DNA of 64,000 nucleotides from Actinomycetota bacterium (lineage in GTDB: Bacteria; Actinomycetota; UBA4738; HRBIN12): the NCBI GenBank assembly GCA_026003015.1, contig BPGL01000001.1, positions 190,922 to 254,921 on the forward strand, read 5' to 3'. Each line of letters opens with the position of its first letter. Positions within the stretch are counted from its first letter, which is position 1. Position numbers and translations under genes: made by a program. The notes below the pieces were generated by a model. That model did no database searches. It was given only the letters and a program-made list of their open reading frames with translations, and was not told the origin of the DNA. Shown one piece after another: positions 53,218 to 61,336 of the stretch.

Positions 53218-53487
53218 ATGGCGCTCAGCACCGAGGAGAAGCAGCGGATCATCCGGGAGTACGCCCGGTCCGAGGGCGACACGGGGTCGGCCGAGGTCCA
53301 GATCGCGGTCCTCACCCGGCGGATCGCCGACCTGACGGAGCACCTCAAGGTTCACGCGCACGACCACCACAGCCGGCGCGGGCTCCTGATGCTCGTCGGG
53401 CGTCGCCGTCGGCTCCTCGAGTACCTGAAGCGCGAGGACATCGGCCGGTACCGCGAGATCGTGGCCAGGCTCGGCCTGCGCCGGTGA
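53218..53487 (+). CDS. rpsO: 30S ribosomal protein S15
   Basis: The 89-residue length is exact for S15. It reads [20 protein letters not shown], then [40 protein letters not shown] and [16 protein letters not shown]. An in-frame TTG one codon upstream would add a second Met. It is followed by a 204-base gap with a strong hairpin before pnp. Confidence 0.97.
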   Translation: MALSTEEKQRIIREYARSEGDTGSAEVQIAVLTRRIADLTEHLKVHAHDHHSRRGLLMLVGRRRRLLEYLKREDIGRYREIVARLGLRR

Positions 53488-53561
53488 TCGCGCGCGAGGC
53501 GCGGATCCAGGAGGTGATGCCCGCCAGCGCTTGAGGCCTTCCGAGGGGAGGTCCCAGCCCG

Positions 53562-53627
53562 CGGTCGGTTCTCAGTCGCGAGCCGCCGATCCCGCGTGAT
53601 CGGAGGTTCACCACTGACAACCGGCCG
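53562..53627 (+). promoter_or_regulatory. Long rpsO-pnp intergenic RNA hairpin
   Basis: The arms at 53562-53576 and 53613-53627 pair over 15 positions with one G-U and one C-C mismatch (CGGTCGGTTCTCAGT with ACTGACAACCGGCCG). Inside is a second perfect stem CCGATC/GATCGG (53586-53603) with loop CCGCGT. It is probably an RNase III processing site that controls pnp, as in E. coli and Streptomyces. Confidence 0.65.
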
Positions 53628-53691
53628 GGTCCCCTCGACATCCCGCCGCTGCGGCGGCGACGACCGCTTCGAACCAGGAGGACACGACCGG

Positions 53692-55968
53692 ATGGTCACC
53701 ACCCGTTCCCGCCAGATCGGCGGATCCACGTTCACCCTCGAGACCGGGCGCATGGCGCGCCTGGCACAGGGGGCCGTCTTCGCCACGTACGGCGAGACGC
53801 AGGTGCTCGCGACCTGCGTGAGCAGCGCCCCGCGCGAGGGCATCGACTTCTTCCCCTTGACCGTCGACGTCGAGGAGCGCATGTACGCCGCGGGGAAGAT
53901 CCCCGGCTCGTTCTTCCGGCGGGAGGGACGCCCCTCGGAGACGGCGATCCTCACCTGCCGCCTGATCGACCGGCCCCTGCGTCCGACGTTCAAGGACGGG
54001 TACCGCGACGAGGTCCAGATCATCAACACGATCCTCGGCGTGGACCAGCAGAACCCCTACGACATCGTTGCGATGAACGCCTCGAGCGCCGCCGTGATGC
54101 TCGCGGGTCTGCCGTTCGACGGTCCGGTCGGCGCCGTGCGGATGGGCTTCATCGACGGGGTCTGGGAGGTGAACCCGACGTTCCAGCGGGTCGCCCAGGG
54201 GACCTTCGACGTCGTCGTCGCCGGCCGGCGTAACGACGCCGGCGAGATCGACATCCTCATGATCGAGGGCGAGGCCCCCGACCAGGCCTGGAACCTCGTG
54301 GAGGCGGGCGCCGCACCGCCCACCGAGGAGGCGGTCGCCGAGGGGCTCGAGGCCGCCAAGCGGGCGATCGCCGAGGCGATCGAGCTCCAGGAGGACTTCG
54401 TGTCGGCCGCGGGCGTCGTGCCCCGCCCGTTCGAGCCGAAGCCCCTGTACGGCCAGGACGTCCTGGACGCGCTCGCCGCGTTCGCGGAGTCGCGCCTGGA
54501 GGACTCGATCGTCCCCGACAAGGCGGAGCGTGAGGCTCGGCTGGAGGCGCTGAAGGCGGAGGCCCGCGACCACCTCGCCGCCACGCTCGGCGATGCGTTC
54601 GCCGATCGCGCCGGGGAGTTCGCGCCCGCCTGGAAGGCGCTGCAGAAGCGCGTGATGCGGCGGCGCGTGATCGAGCGCGGGGTGCGGCTCGACGGCCGAG
54701 GGCCGACCGAGATCCGTCCCATCTCCGCCGAGGTCGGGGTCCTCGCCCGGGCCCACGGTTCGGCGCTGTTCAGCCGGGGCGACACGCAGGTCCTCAACAT
54801 CACGACGCTCGGGATGCTGCGGATGACGCAGCTCATCGACACGCTGGATCTCGAAGAGACGAAGCGGTACATGCACCACTACAACTTCCCGCCGTTCTCG
54901 ACCGGCGAGACCGGGCGCGTGGGCTCACCGCGCCGTCGGGAGATCGGCCACGGTGCGCTCGCCGAACGGGCGCTCGTCCCGGTGATCCCCTCGGAGGAGG
55001 AGTTCCCCTATGCGCTGCGCCTCGTCTCCGACGTGCTCAGCTCGAACGGGTCCACGTCGATGGCGAGCGTGTGCGGGTCGACCCTGTCGCTCATGGACGC
55101 CGGCGTGCCGATCAAGGCGCCGGTGGCCGGCATCGCGATGGGGATGATCGCCGAGGGCGGCACCTACGTGACGTTGACCGACATCCTCGGCGCCGAGGAC
55201 GCGCTGGGTGACATGGACTTCAAGGTCGCGGGGACGCGGAGCTTCGTGACGGCGATCCAGCTCGACATGAAGGTGACCGGCTTGCCGGGCGATGTGCTCG
55301 CCGACGCGCTGAAGCAGGCGCGCGAAGCGAGGTTCCAGATCCTCGACGTGATGGAGCGCGCGATCGCGGCCCCGCGCGAGCGGGTCAGCCCGCGGGCCCC
55401 GAGGATCCTCACGATCCAGATCCCCGTCGACAAGATCGGCGAGGTGATCGGTCCGAAGGGCAAGCGGATCAACGAGATCATCGCGATGACCGGGGCCGAC
55501 ATCGACATCCAGGACGACGGCACCGTGTTCATCGGCTCGGCCGACGGCGAGGGGGCCGACGAGGCGGCGCGGATGATCGAAGAGATCGCGAACCCGCGGC
55601 CGGTGCTCGTCGGCGAGACGTACGAGGGAACCGTCGTGAAGACGACGACCTTCGGGGCGTTCGTGAACCTCGTCCCGGGCCGCGACGGGCTCGTGCACAT
55701 CTCCAAGCTCGGGCGTGGTCGCCGCCTGTCCAACGTCGAAGAGGCGGTGCGTGAGGGCGACCGCCTGCAGGTCCTCGTGGAGGACATCGACGCGCAGGGC
55801 AAGATCAGCCTCAAGCCGATCGGACCGGAGTGGGAGGCCCCGGTCGAGGAGGGGGCCGAGCCCGCCGCCGCGGACGCCGGGCCGCACCGGCGCCCGTCGG
55901 GGGGGCGGCGTGAGCGCTCCGGGCGGCGGTTCCGGGACCGTGGCCGCGAGGGCGGCGCGCGGGACTGA
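53692..55968 (+). CDS. pnp: Polyribonucleotide nucleotidyltransferase (PNPase)
   Basis: PNPase degrades RNA 3' to 5' by phosphorolysis. The 758-residue protein has two RNase PH domains (LARLAQGAVFATYGETQVLAT, FFRREGRPSETAILTCRLID; second with GSALFSRGDTQVLNITTLG, SSNGSTSMASVCGSTLSLMD), a KH domain (IGEVIGPKGKRINEIIAMTG) and an S1 domain (YEGTVVKTTTFGAFVNLVPG, GLVHISKLG). The C-terminal tail is Arg/Gly-rich. The ATG at 53692 has an AGGAGGA Shine-Dalgarno sequence upstream. It ends ten bases before pepR. Confidence 0.97.
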   Translation: MVTTRSRQIGGSTFTLETGRMARLAQGAVFATYGETQVLATCVSSAPREGIDFFPLTVDVEERMYAAGKIPGSFFRREGRPSETAILTCRLIDRPLRPTFKDGYRDEVQIINTILGVDQQNPYDIVAMNASSAAVMLAGLPFDGPVGAVRMGFIDGVWEVNPTFQRVAQGTFDVVVAGRRNDAGEIDILMIEGEAPDQAWNLVEAGAAPPTEEAVAEGLEAAKRAIAEAIELQEDFVSAAGVVPRPFEPKPLYGQDVLDALAAFAESRLEDSIVPDKAEREARLEALKAEARDHLAATLGDAFADRAGEFAPAWKALQKRVMRRRVIERGVRLDGRGPTEIRPISAEVGVLARAHGSALFSRGDTQVLNITTLGMLRMTQLIDTLDLEETKRYMHHYNFPPFSTGETGRVGSPRRREIGHGALAERALVPVIPSEEEFPYALRLVSDVLSSNGSTSMASVCGSTLSLMDAGVPIKAPVAGIAMGMIAEGGTYVTLTDILGAEDALGDMDFKVAGTRSFVTAIQLDMKVTGLPGDVLADALKQAREARFQILDVMERAIAAPRERVSPRAPRILTIQIPVDKIGEVIGPKGKRINEIIAMTGADIDIQDDGTVFIGSADGEGADEAARMIEEIANPRPVLVGETYEGTVVKTTTFGAFVNLVPGRDGLVHISKLGRGRRLSNVEEAVREGDRLQVLVEDIDAQGKISLKPIGPEWEAPVEEGAEPAAADAGPHRRPSGGRRERSGRRFRDRGREGGARD

Positions 55969-55978
55969 GCCCTCGACG

Positions 55979-57253
55979 ATGCCGATCGAGCGCACGGAGT
56001 TCTCCTCCGGGCTGCGCGTCGTCACCGAACGGATGCCGGGGGTGCGCTCGGTCGCCGTCGGCGTGTGGGTGCTCGCCGGATCCCGCGACGAACGTCCCCA
56101 CATGAGCGGCGCGAGCCACTTCCTCGAACACCTGCTGTTCAAGGGGACCGAACGTCGGTCGGCGCGCGACATCGCGGAGGCGTTCGACGCGGTCGGCGGC
56201 GACCTCAACGCGTTCACCGCGCGGGAGTTCACGTGCTTCCACGCGCGGGTGCTCGACCGCGACCTCGAGATGGCCGTCGACCACCTCGTCGACATGATCG
56301 AGCACAGCGCGATCGGCGCCGAGGAGCTCGAGGCCGAGCGGCGGGTGATCCTCGAGGAGATCAACATGCACGAGGACTCTCCGGAGGACCTGGTGCACGA
56401 TCTGTTCGTCGAGGGGCTGTGGCCCTCGCACCCGCTCGGGCGGCCCGTCCTGGGGACCCGCGACACGGTGCGCAAGGCGACGCGCGCCCAGATCCGCCGC
56501 TTCTACCGGACGCACTACCGCCCCGGCCACCTCGTCGTGGCCGCCGCCGGGAACCTGCGGCACGAGGCGCTCGTGCGGATGCTCACCGACCGGATGGAGG
56601 CCGGGCGACGCCTGCGTCAGGGCGAGCCGTCGGTGTGGAGCCGCCGGGTGCCCGCGCGCCCGCCCCGTCCCTCGGGGGCCACGCTCGTGCGACGTCGCAA
56701 GACCGAGCAGGCGCACATCTGCGTGGGGACCAACGGCTGTTCCCGGGCCGACCCCGATCGGTTCGCCTTCTGGATCGTGAACGCGGCGGTCGGGGGCGGG
56801 ATGTCATCGCGTCTGTTCCAACGGATCCGCGAGGAGCGCGGGCTCGCCTACAGCGTCTACAGCTACGGCTCCCAGTACACCGAAACGGGGCTGTTCGCGT
56901 GCTACGCGGGCACGACCCCGGAGCACGCTCGCGAGGTCGTGCGGCTCGTGCGCCGCGAGCTCGAGGACGTGCGCGACGGGGGCCTGGGACCCGAGGAGTT
57001 CGCCCTAGCCAAGGGGCACGTGAAGGGCTCGACCGTGCTGTCGCTCGAGGATCCGGGCGGGCGGATGTCGCGCCTGGGCAGCGCCGAGATCGCCCACGGC
57101 GAGATCCTCACCGTGGACCAGATCCTGCGCAGGATCGAGGCCGTGACGATCGACGATGCACGTCGTGTGGCCGAGCGGGTACTGTCCCAGCCGATGAGCC
57201 TCACCGTGCTCGGACCCTTCGCGCCGAGCGCCTTCGACGGAGCGCTGCGATGA
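55979..57253 (+). CDS. pepR: M16-family zinc peptidase (PepR type)
   Basis: This M16 (pitrilysin/MPP-like) peptidase has the inverted zinc motif HFLEHLLFKGTERR (HxxEH) near residue 44 and the third ligand region VILEEINMHEDSPEDLVHDL near residue 122, so the site is complete. The second half is the inactive M16 domain (ERGLAYSVYSYGSQYTETG). Length 424 residues. The pnp-pepR-dapB order is the mycobacterial one (Rv2782c). ATG start, dapB overlaps by four bases. Confidence 0.94.
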   Translation: MPIERTEFSSGLRVVTERMPGVRSVAVGVWVLAGSRDERPHMSGASHFLEHLLFKGTERRSARDIAEAFDAVGGDLNAFTAREFTCFHARVLDRDLEMAVDHLVDMIEHSAIGAEELEAERRVILEEINMHEDSPEDLVHDLFVEGLWPSHPLGRPVLGTRDTVRKATRAQIRRFYRTHYRPGHLVVAAAGNLRHEALVRMLTDRMEAGRRLRQGEPSVWSRRVPARPPRPSGATLVRRRKTEQAHICVGTNGCSRADPDRFAFWIVNAAVGGGMSSRLFQRIREERGLAYSVYSYGSQYTETGLFACYAGTTPEHAREVVRLVRRELEDVRDGGLGPEEFALAKGHVKGSTVLSLEDPGGRMSRLGSAEIAHGEILTVDQILRRIEAVTIDDARRVAERVLSQPMSLTVLGPFAPSAFDGALR

Positions 57254-58017
57254 TCCGCGTGGGCGTGCTCGGCGCGGCGGGGCGGATGGGCCGCGAGGTC
57301 TGCCGGGCGGTCGCCGCGGCCGACGACCTCGTGCTGGCCGCCGGCGTCGACCCGCACCACCGGGGGGAGCGCGTCGGCGACCTCGAGGTGGCCGGTGCCC
57401 TGGACGCCCTCGCGAGCGCCGGGGCCGAGGTCGCCGTGGACTTCACGCGTCCCGACGCGGTCATGGGCAACGCCCGCTGGTGCCTGGATCACGGGATCCA
57501 CGTCGTGATCGGAACGACGGGGATCGGCAGCCAGGACCTCGAGGAGCTCGCGGGGTTGACCGGCGGCGGGCGCCCGAACGCGATCGTGGCGCCGAACTTC
57601 GCGATCGGCGCGGTCCTCATGATGCGGTTCGCCGAGGAGGCCGCGCGCTTGTTCGACGCGGCCGAGGTGGTTGAGCTCCACCACGACGCGAAGGCGGACG
57701 CGCCGAGCGGAACCGCGCTCGCCACGGCCCGGCGGATCGCCGCGGCGCGCGAGGGCGCGTGGCGGGCCCCGGCGGGAGACCGGTCCTACCCGGGAGCCCG
57801 GGGCGCCGACGTCGAGGGGGTGCGCGTGCACGCGGTGCGTCTGCCCGGCCTGCTCGCGCACCAGGAGGTCGTGTTCGGAGGCCCGGGCCAGGTGCTCGTC
57901 ATCCGGCACGACGCGACGGACCGCACCGCGTTCATCCCCGGGGTGCTCCTCGCCCTGCGCGCCGTCCGGGAGCGACCGGGGCTCACCGTGGGGCTCGAGG
58001 CGCTGCTGTCCCGATGA
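57250..58017 (+). CDS. dapB: 4-hydroxy-tetrahydrodipicolinate reductase
   Basis: DapB is the NAD(P)H-dependent reductase of lysine/diaminopimelate synthesis; dapA for the preceding step is 2.4 kb downstream. The 255-residue protein has the Rossmann start RVGVLGAAGRMGREVCRAV, AVDFTRPDAVMGNARWCL, VIGTTGIG, NFAIGAVLMM and the catalytic VVELHHDAKADAPSGTALAT. ATG overlaps pepR; the stop overlaps the next gene. Confidence 0.96.
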   Translation: MIRVGVLGAAGRMGREVCRAVAAADDLVLAAGVDPHHRGERVGDLEVAGALDALASAGAEVAVDFTRPDAVMGNARWCLDHGIHVVIGTTGIGSQDLEELAGLTGGGRPNAIVAPNFAIGAVLMMRFAEEAARLFDAAEVVELHHDAKADAPSGTALATARRIAAAREGAWRAPAGDRSYPGARGADVEGVRVHAVRLPGLLAHQEVVFGGPGQVLVIRHDATDRTAFIPGVLLALRAVRERPGLTVGLEALLSR

Positions 58018-59264
58018 TCGGGTCCGCGTCGCGCCCCGACGTCCAGATCCGCCCGATCGAGCCGGAGGAGTTCGGCGCGTGGTTCGACGTGATGGCGACG
58101 TCGTTCGGGCATCGCCTGCGCGACGAGGTCGTCCAGCTCGAACGGTCGTTCGCCGAGCCGCCGCGCACCCTCGCGGCGGTGGAGGGGGATCGGATGGTCG
58201 GAGGCAACGCCGCCATCGGTGTCGAGCTCGCCGTGCCGGGCGGGCGTTGCGTGCCGACGGCCGCGATCATCGGCGTGGGCGTGCTTCCGAGCCACACCCG
58301 GCGCGGGATCTCGACCGCGCTGATGCGCCGCCAGCTCGACGCGGTGCACGAGCGCGGGGAGCCGCTGGCGGTCCTGCACGCCTCGGAGGGCGCGATCTAC
58401 GGCCGCTACGGATTCGGCCTCGCCACGCGATCGGGGTCCCTTCAGGCTGACCGATCGGGGGTGGCCTTCGTTCGGGGCTACGAGCCGGTGGGGTCCGTGG
58501 AGCTCGTCGAGCGCGACGCCGCGATCGCGGCGCTCGTCCGGGCGGCCGAGCTGACGGCGGGCCGGCCGGGTCACCTGGGGCCGGCGGCGCGGCTCGCGGA
58601 CTACACCGTTCGCGACGCCGCGCTGGCCCCCGAGGACGAGGGTGGGGCGGGGCCGTTCTACGCCGTCCACCGGGACCCCGGCGGCCATCCCGACGGCGCG
58701 GTGGTCTACCGGGTCCGGCAGGCCTGGCCCGAGAACCTGCCGCGGTTCACCGCCTCGGTCGAGATCCTGCTTGGGGCGACGCCGGCCGCCGAGGCTGCCC
58801 TGTGGCGCTACGTCTTCGATCTGGACCTCGTGGGCACCGTCGAGGCGTGGCACCGCCCGGCCGCCGATCCGCTGCTGTGGCTCGTGCGGGAGCCGCGGGC
58901 CCTTCGGATGCGGGTCGGCGACGACCTGTACCTGCGCCTCGTCGACGTCCGGTCGGCGCTCGCCGCGCGCGCCTACGCCGGCGAGGGCTCGGTCGTCCTG
59001 GGCGTGCAGGACCCGTTCTGCCCCTGGAACGCCGGCGCGTGGCGACTGGTCGCCGCGGGCGGACGCGCCGAGGTGGAGCCCACGGACGCCGAGCCCGAGC
59101 TCGAGCTCAGCTCGACCGACCTCGCGACGATCTACCTGGGCGACGCGTCGTTCGCCGACCTCGCCGACGCCCTTCTCGTTCGGGTGCGGGACCCCGCCGC
59201 CCTCGAGCGCGCCGACCGCCTGTTCGCGACCCCGCAGGCCCCCCGGTGTTGGGTCCACGTGTGA
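58014..59264 (+). CDS. Eis-like GNAT N-acetyltransferase
   Basis: The 416-residue protein has the Eis architecture: an N-terminal GNAT domain with IIGVGVLPSHTRRGISTALM (acetyl-CoA pyrophosphate loop) near residue 90, LHASEGAIYGRYGFGLAT near residue 122, a second degenerate GNAT domain, and an SCP2-like C-terminal domain (EPELELSSTDLATIYLG). Mycobacterial Eis acetylates amines, including aminoglycosides, on many positions; the substrate here is unknown. The ATG overlaps the dapB stop by four bases. The C-terminus is CWVHV. Confidence 0.85.
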   Translation: MIGSASRPDVQIRPIEPEEFGAWFDVMATSFGHRLRDEVVQLERSFAEPPRTLAAVEGDRMVGGNAAIGVELAVPGGRCVPTAAIIGVGVLPSHTRRGISTALMRRQLDAVHERGEPLAVLHASEGAIYGRYGFGLATRSGSLQADRSGVAFVRGYEPVGSVELVERDAAIAALVRAAELTAGRPGHLGPAARLADYTVRDAALAPEDEGGAGPFYAVHRDPGGHPDGAVVYRVRQAWPENLPRFTASVEILLGATPAAEAALWRYVFDLDLVGTVEAWHRPAADPLLWLVREPRALRMRVGDDLYLRLVDVRSALAARAYAGEGSVVLGVQDPFCPWNAGAWRLVAAGGRAEVEPTDAEPELELSSTDLATIYLGDASFADLADALLVRVRDPAALERADRLFATPQAPRCWVHV

Positions 59265-59297
59265 GTCGACGGCGGGGGCCTCGGCGTCCCGGTCCCG

Positions 59298-59303
59298 TAT
59301 CAT
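59298..59303 (+). promoter_or_regulatory. Putative -10 box of the lipoprotein gene
   Basis: TATCAT lies eight bases before the GTG start at 59312 and supports that start codon. Confidence 0.4.
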
Positions 59304-59311
59304 CCGGCGCC

Positions 59312-59791
59312 GTGGACGTCCGTCGCCCGCGCGCGCTCGTGGCCCTCGTCGCCGCCGCCGTCCTTGCCGCGTCGTGCACCGGCGGCGGGACCGACGCGGG
59401 GCCGACCCCGACGGGCGGGTCGTCCGTCACCCCGACCGGCAGCGCTCTTCCGACCCGAGACCCCGGCGAGGTGGCGTTCGAGCGGGGGGCGTTCCGCTAC
59501 GTCTTCGGTGGCGTGCGCGCCGACCTGCGCTGGGAGCACGGGGCCGGTCGGCTGCGCGTCGTGAACGACACCGGGCGAGCGCTCGACGCCCCGTCGCTCG
59601 TCGCGATCACCTCCGACCAGCAGCAGATCCCCGCCCGGATGCCGGACGCCCGCCCGATCCCCGACGGGGAGACGCTCGCGTTCGAGCTGACCTTCCCCGA
59701 CGAGCTGTCGTACGAGCGGATGGGGATGATCGAGCTCTGGTTCGGCGACGAGAGCTGGGGGCTCTTCTCCCCGGTCGTCGCCAAGACCTGA
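59312..59791 (+). CDS. Small predicted lipoprotein, function unknown
   Basis: The 159-residue protein begins with a lipoprotein signal (ALVALVAAAVLAASCTGGG) whose lipobox LAASC places the lipid-bearing Cys near residue 22. A Thr/Pro/Ser-rich linker follows, then a compact beta-rich domain (AFRYVFGGVRADLRWEHGAG, RLRVVNDTGRALDAPS, YERMGMIELWFGDESW). I do not recognise the family. It converges on the adenosyltransferase gene with ten bases between stops. Confidence 0.75.
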   Translation: MDVRRPRALVALVAAAVLAASCTGGGTDAGPTPTGGSSVTPTGSALPTRDPGEVAFERGAFRYVFGGVRADLRWEHGAGRLRVVNDTGRALDAPSLVAITSDQQQIPARMPDARPIPDGETLAFELTFPDELSYERMGMIELWFGDESWGLFSPVVAKT

Positions 59792-59801
59792 GCCGGGTGG
59801 C

Positions 59802-60347
59802 TCAGCGGCTGGCGGGCTCCGCCTCGTCGGCCTCGCCACGGGCCAGGACGAACAGCAGATCCGACAGGCGGTTGAGGTAGCGGCGCACCTCGGGGTTCAC
59901 CGGGCGCCCGGTCCGCTCGAGGGCGACGACGCGGCGCTCGGCGCGGCGCACGACGCTGCGCGCGAGGTCGATCGCCGCGCCGACGGCGTCGGCGCCCGGG
60001 ACGACGAAGCGCCGCGGCAGGGGGCGGTGCTCGACGAGCTCGTCGATCCGCCGCTCGAGCCGTTCGACCATCCCGGCCGTGACGAGCGACACGCCGGGCT
60101 CCAGGCGGGCGCGCTCCTCGGGGTTCGTCGCGAGGTCGGCGCCGACGACGAACAGCTCCCGCTGGAGCTCGAGGAGCTCCGCGGCCACCGGGCGGTCGGC
60201 CCCGAGCGCTCGGGCCAGGCCGAGCGCGGCCACGGCCTCGTCGGTCGTGCCGTAGGCCTCGGCGGCGGGGTCGTCCTTGCCGACCCGACCTCCGAACAGC
60301 AGGCCGGTCGTGCCGTCGTCGCCCGACCGCGTGTAGATCCCGGGCAT
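59802..60347 (-). CDS. Cob(I)alamin adenosyltransferase, PduO type
   Basis: This enzyme attaches the adenosyl group of coenzyme B12 to cob(I)alamin. The 181-residue protein has the PduO signature IYTRSGDDGTTGLLFGGRVG (ATP loop), YGTTDEAVAALGLARAL, FVVPGADAVGAAIDLARSVV, RRAERRVVAL and RYLNRLSDLLFVLAR, with the conserved ATP and cobalamin contact residues. It implies a B12-dependent enzyme elsewhere in the genome. Confidence 0.93.
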   Translation of the reverse strand: MPGIYTRSGDDGTTGLLFGGRVGKDDPAAEAYGTTDEAVAALGLARALGADRPVAAELLELQRELFVVGADLATNPEERARLEPGVSLVTAGMVERLERRIDELVEHRPLPRRFVVPGADAVGAAIDLARSVVRRAERRVVALERTGRPVNPEVRRYLNRLSDLLFVLARGEADEAEPASR

Positions 60348-60355
60348 GGGCGACT

Positions 60356-60361
60356 AGCATA
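60356..60361 (-). promoter_or_regulatory. Putative -10 box of the cobalamin adenosyltransferase gene
   Basis: The minus strand reads TATGCT eight bases before the start codon at 60347. No cobalamin riboswitch is visible; the gap to dapA is only 101 bases. Confidence 0.4.
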
Positions 60362-60448
60362 GGCCGGGGTCCGGGGGGTCGCGCCGGCGCGACCCGGCCC
60401 GGACGCCGCGGCGGCGAACGGGCGCCCACGAACGAGGAGGGGACCGGG

Positions 60449-61336
60449 ATGGCCGGACGGTTCGGCTCCGTGATCACGGCGATGGTGACGCCGTTCCGCG
60501 ACGACCACGCCGTCGACCTGGACCGCGCGCAGGAGCTCGCCTCGTGGCTCGTCGACAACGGCTCGGACGCCGTCGTCGTGGCCGGTTCGACCGGCGAGTC
60601 GCCCACCCTCAGCCACCACGAGAAGGCTGAGCTGTTCGCCGCCGTCGTCGAGGCGATCCGCGGGCGCGGCCGCGTGATCTGCGGGACCGGGACGTACTCC
60701 ACGGCCGAGACGCTGGAGCTCACCCGCGCGGCGGAGGCGGCCGGCGCCGATGGACTCCTCGTGGTCACCCCCTACTACAACAAGCCGCCGCAGCGAGGTC
60801 TCGTCGCGCACTTCGAGGCCGTGGCCGAGGCGAGCTCGCTGCCGATCATCCTGTACAACATCCCCGGTCGAACGGGCACGAGGATCGAGCACGACACGCT
60901 GCTTCGCCTGGCGGAGCGGCCCACGATCGTCGCCGTGAAGGACTCGACGGGCGACTTCCAAGCGATCTCCCGCCTGATCGCGGAGTCCCCCGAGGGCTTC
61001 GAGGTCTACTCCGGCGACGACTGGGCGACGTTCGGCTACGTGTGCCTGGGGGCGGTCGGGGTCGTGAGCGTCGCCGCCCACCTCGTGGGCCCGCAGATCC
61101 GCCAGATGATCGAGCTGATCGAGACCGGCGACGTGCCGGCGGCCCGCAAGATCCACGAGGACCTGTCCCCGCTGTTCAACGCGCTGTTCGTCACCTCCAA
61201 CCCGATCCCGGTGAAGGCGGCGCTCGAGATGGTGGGGAGGCCGTGCGGCGCGCCGCGCCTGCCTCTCGTTCCGGCCACCCCCGAGGAGCGCGAGCGGATC
61301 CGTCGGGCGCTGGAGGATGCCGGCCTCCTCGGCTGA
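60449..61336 (+). CDS. dapA: 4-hydroxy-tetrahydrodipicolinate synthase
   Basis: DapA condenses pyruvate with aspartate semialdehyde, the first committed step to diaminopimelate and lysine. The 295-residue protein has SVITAMVTPFRDDHAVDL, VVVAGSTGESPTLSHHEK, VVTPYYNKPPQRGLVAHF, the catalytic tyrosine in LYNIPGRTGTRIEHDT and the Schiff-base lysine in VAVKDSTGDF near residue 164. ATG preceded by a GAGGAGGGG Shine-Dalgarno sequence. Its 3' end overlaps rnj by 20 bases, the conserved dapA-rnj pair. Confidence 0.97.
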   Translation: MAGRFGSVITAMVTPFRDDHAVDLDRAQELASWLVDNGSDAVVVAGSTGESPTLSHHEKAELFAAVVEAIRGRGRVICGTGTYSTAETLELTRAAEAAGADGLLVVTPYYNKPPQRGLVAHFEAVAEASSLPIILYNIPGRTGTRIEHDTLLRLAERPTIVAVKDSTGDFQAISRLIAESPEGFEVYSGDDWATFGYVCLGAVGVVSVAAHLVGPQIRQMIELIETGDVPAARKIHEDLSPLFNALFVTSNPIPVKAALEMVGRPCGAPRLPLVPATPEERERIRRALEDAGLLG

